6,815 bases of DNA from Pseudofrankia asymbiotica (lineage in GTDB: Bacteria; Actinomycetota; Actinomycetes; Frankiales; Frankiaceae): positions 82,040 through 88,854 of the forward strand of contig NZ_MOMC01000056.1 in assembly GCF_001983105.1 (NCBI RefSeq), read 5' to 3'. The notes below the pieces were generated by a model. That model saw only the letters and a list, made by a program, of their open reading frames with translations, was not told where the DNA came from and made no database searches. Below are positions 5,931 through 6,815 of the stretch, piece by piece. The translations under genes were made by a program, and so were the position numbers. Position 1 is the first letter of the stretch. The number at the start of each line of letters is the position of its first letter.

Positions 5931-5957
5931 GACGAGACGAACCGCCGAACCGTGAAA
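5931..5957 (-). promoter_or_regulatory. Candidate ECF41-dependent promoter of the oxidoreductase
   Basis: On the minus strand TTTCACG (5957-5951) is followed by exactly 16 bases and then CGTC (5934-5931). The ECF41 consensus, as I remember it from the literature, is TGTCACA-N16-CGTC, so the -35 half matches at 5 of 7 positions and the -10 half and spacing match fully. Transcription would begin about 45-50 bases before the ATG at 5877. The neighbouring sigma gene makes this match more meaningful than it would be alone. Confidence 0.5.
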
Positions 5958-6003
5958 CGGGCGGATGGTGACCCCCGCCACAGCGGTCATCGAGCCAGGC
6001 TCC

Positions 6004-6063
6004 TCACTCCTCCACCCACTCGAGCAGGTCGCCGGGCTGGCATTCGAGCACCCACGCGCGGGC
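6004..6063 (-). pseudogene. Possible C-terminal remnant of an XRE/Cro-type HTH regulator
   Basis: Just beyond the stop of the PPOX gene, a minus-strand frame reads RAWVLECQPGDLLEWVEE and then a TGA at 6004-6006. The CQPGDLLE(Y/W)V ending is characteristic of small YozG-like XRE regulators of about 70 residues. Upstream of the match this frame enters the PPOX gene and has no helix-turn-helix sequence, so only the last 17 or so codons remain. It looks like the scar of a deleted gene, but the match is short and rests on memory of the family's C terminus. Confidence 0.35.
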
Positions 6064-6494
6064 TATGCCCCGCCGGGCGCGGTCCCCGCCCCGGGCTGCG
6101 CGCCGCCGAGGGTGATGACGACCGCGACGTCGCCATAGGGGAAAGACCCTTTGCCGAGGTGGCCGAGCTTGTTGAAGAACTTCGAGATCCCCACCATGAC
6201 GCCGTACTTCGCCCGGACCCTGCTCTGGATCTCGTCGAATTCGGCGCCGGCCGTCGCCATCTGGGCCGTCCCCTCGGAGAGGGGCGAACCGGCCTTGACG
6301 CGGCCGCGGGCGTCCGACGGCTGCACGGTCACCTTTGGGCTGTTGCGCAGCCGCTTGTACTTGCCGGACGCGGACGACGTCCAGAAGCCGACCTGACCAC
6401 CCTCCAACGGCACGATCCAGGTCGTGGTGGGCACGCCGGTGCCGTTCCTGCGAAAGGTGGTGACCGCCACGTATTTCTCGTCACTGATCGTCAT
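6063..6494 (-). CDS. PPOX-class F420-dependent oxidoreductase (Rv2061-like)
   Basis: This 143-residue protein has the split beta-barrel fold of the pyridoxamine-5'-phosphate oxidase-like flavin/deazaflavin-binding proteins. Recognisable elements are KYVAVTTFRRNG (7-18) for the first strands, the TTTWIVP strand (23-29), the cofactor phosphate-binding stretch SGKYKRLRNSPKV (43-55), and DARGR (61-65). This pattern matches the Rv2061-type family annotated as F420-dependent. Such enzymes transfer hydride between reduced F420 and small substrates in the cytoplasm; the substrate here is unknown. The C-terminal Gly/Ala/Pro tail (130-143) looks non-structural. The ATG at 6492-6494 is chosen because the fold begins at once; upstream codons in this frame are not family-like. 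There is no ribosome binding site at normal distance, but a TACACT box ends 8 bases before the ATG, which suggests a leaderless transcript. It is divergent from clpP. Confidence 0.88.
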   Translation of the reverse strand: MTISDEKYVAVTTFRRNGTGVPTTTWIVPLEGGQVGFWTSSASGKYKRLRNSPKVTVQPSDARGRVKAGSPLSEGTAQMATAGAEFDEIQSRVRAKYGVMVGISKFFNKLGHLGKGSFPYGDVAVVITLGGAQPGAGTAPGGA

Positions 6495-6502
6495 GCCGGC
6501 AG

Positions 6503-6508
6503 AGTGTA
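6503..6508 (-). promoter_or_regulatory. -10 box of a probable leaderless PPOX transcript
   Basis: TACACT on the minus strand is a good -10 hexamer and lies 8 bases before the ATG at 6494, so transcription would begin at or next to the start codon. No clear -35 is seen at 17 bases. The absence of a ribosome binding site supports the leaderless reading. Confidence 0.45.
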
Positions 6509-6560
6509 GGACTCCACCGGGGCGCCTCACGATCTCCGCCCACCCGGCGGGGACGGGTCG

Positions 6561-6590
6561 TCTGCCGTCAGCAAATCTGCCGCGGGCAGA
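6561..6590 (+). promoter_or_regulatory. Tandem PopR-type boxes upstream of clpP
   Basis: Two abutting 15-bp units each begin TCTGCC: TCTGCC-GTC-AGCAAA (6561-6575) and TCTGCC-GCG-GGCAGA (6576-6590). The second is a perfect match to TCTGCC-N3-GGCAGA, the sequence reported to be bound in tandem by PopR, the activator of the clpP3 clpP4 operon in Streptomyces lividans; the first matches 4 of 6 in its right half. They end 40 bases before the clpP ATG, a fitting place for an activator. The popR gene itself is not in the window; in Streptomyces it lies downstream of clpP4. Confidence 0.8.
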
Positions 6591-6630
6591 CCGCGGGCTG
6601 ATTGGCGCGACGATCTCGCAGAGTTGAGAC

Positions 6631-6815
6631 ATGAGTGGTGAAGCGAAGCCCCCGCTGTTCAACGACCGGATGCGACAGGACCTCTACGCGCAACGCGTCC
6701 TCGTGCTCGATGGGCCGTTGGACGATGACAACGGCACCCTGCTGGCCGCGCAGATGATCGCGCTGGCGACCGAGGACGCCCAGGCCGACATCGCGCTGTG
6801 GATCCACTCCCCCGG
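6631..6815 (+). CDS. ATP-dependent Clp protease proteolytic subunit, ClpP3-like (N-terminal part, cut by right edge)
   Basis: The first 61 codons are present (185 bases) and begin MSGEAKPPLFNDRM. The stretch QRVLVLDGPLDDDNGTLLAAQ (about 21-41), then LATEDAQADIALWIHSPG, is the ClpP head: the subunit-contact helix and the strand leading to the SPGG oxyanion region. The catalytic Ser, His and Asp lie beyond the window, so activity cannot be judged. ClpP forms tetradecameric chambers that degrade unfolded or tagged proteins delivered by Clp ATPases. The ATG at 6631 follows directly from the family alignment; its ribosome binding site is poor (GAG-rich only). The PopR-type boxes upstream suggest this is the conditionally expressed clpP3-like copy, normally followed by a second clpP and popR, rather than the housekeeping clpP1 clpP2 pair. 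That assignment is inference from the boxes. Confidence 0.88.
   Translation, partial: MSGEAKPPLFNDRMRQDLYAQRVLVLDGPLDDDNGTLLAAQMIALATEDAQADIALWIHSP

Noticed and set aside
5853..6509. Plus-strand frame spanning the intergenic region and PPOX gene
   Set aside because: It is antisense to the PPOX-class gene and crosses the promoter region of the oxidoreductase; no recognisable domain.

Overview
The window is about 6.8 kb of very GC-rich DNA with strong G/C third-position codon use, GTG/TTG as well as ATG starts, two likely coenzyme F420-dependent enzymes, an ECF41/SigJ-type sigma factor and a ClpP gene preceded by PopR-type boxes. Together these point to a high-GC actinomycete. A Frankia- or Streptomyces-like organism fits, but the genus cannot be fixed from sequence reading alone. 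I see no rRNA, tRNA, CRISPR array, insertion sequence or phage gene. It reads as ordinary chromosome made of small, separately regulated units.

Layout, left to right. (1) Positions 1-732, minus strand: the N-terminal part of a single-pass membrane protein with a Pro-rich cytoplasmic head, an Arg cluster, one membrane segment and a long Gly/Ser/Ala-rich outer linker; it runs off the left edge. Its start is uncertain because a well-placed start with a good ribosome binding site lies out of frame by exactly one AC dinucleotide. (2) Positions 978-2486: a short-chain dehydrogenase (minus) and a TetR regulator (plus), divergent, with two identical-core palindromic operators 33 bp apart between them. 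(3) Positions 2505-3455, minus: a luciferase-like oxidoreductase of the F420-dependent glucose-6-phosphate dehydrogenase-like family, convergent with tetR. (4) Positions 3645-4577, plus: an ECF41-type sigma factor with a fused SnoaL-like regulatory domain. Facing it at 4636-5877 (minus) is an FAD/NAD(P)H oxidoreductase of the NDH-2 type. The oxidoreductase has an upstream element resembling an ECF41 promoter, so this pair is probably one regulatory unit. (5) Positions 6063-6494, minus: a small PPOX-class F420 enzyme with a probable leaderless start. Between it and the oxidoreductase lies what looks like the tail of a lost XRE-type regulator. (6) Positions 6631-6815, plus: the first 61 codons of a ClpP peptidase, with two abutting 15-bp PopR-type boxes upstream, suggesting a clpP3-like, conditionally induced operon.

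Most of the genes are redox enzymes, each next to or under its own regulator (TetR for the SDR, ECF41 for the flavin oxidoreductase, a PopR-type activator for ClpP). No new multi-gene system is evident. The most informative signals are in the intergenic DNA: the PopR boxes, the paired TetR operators and the ECF41-like promoter.
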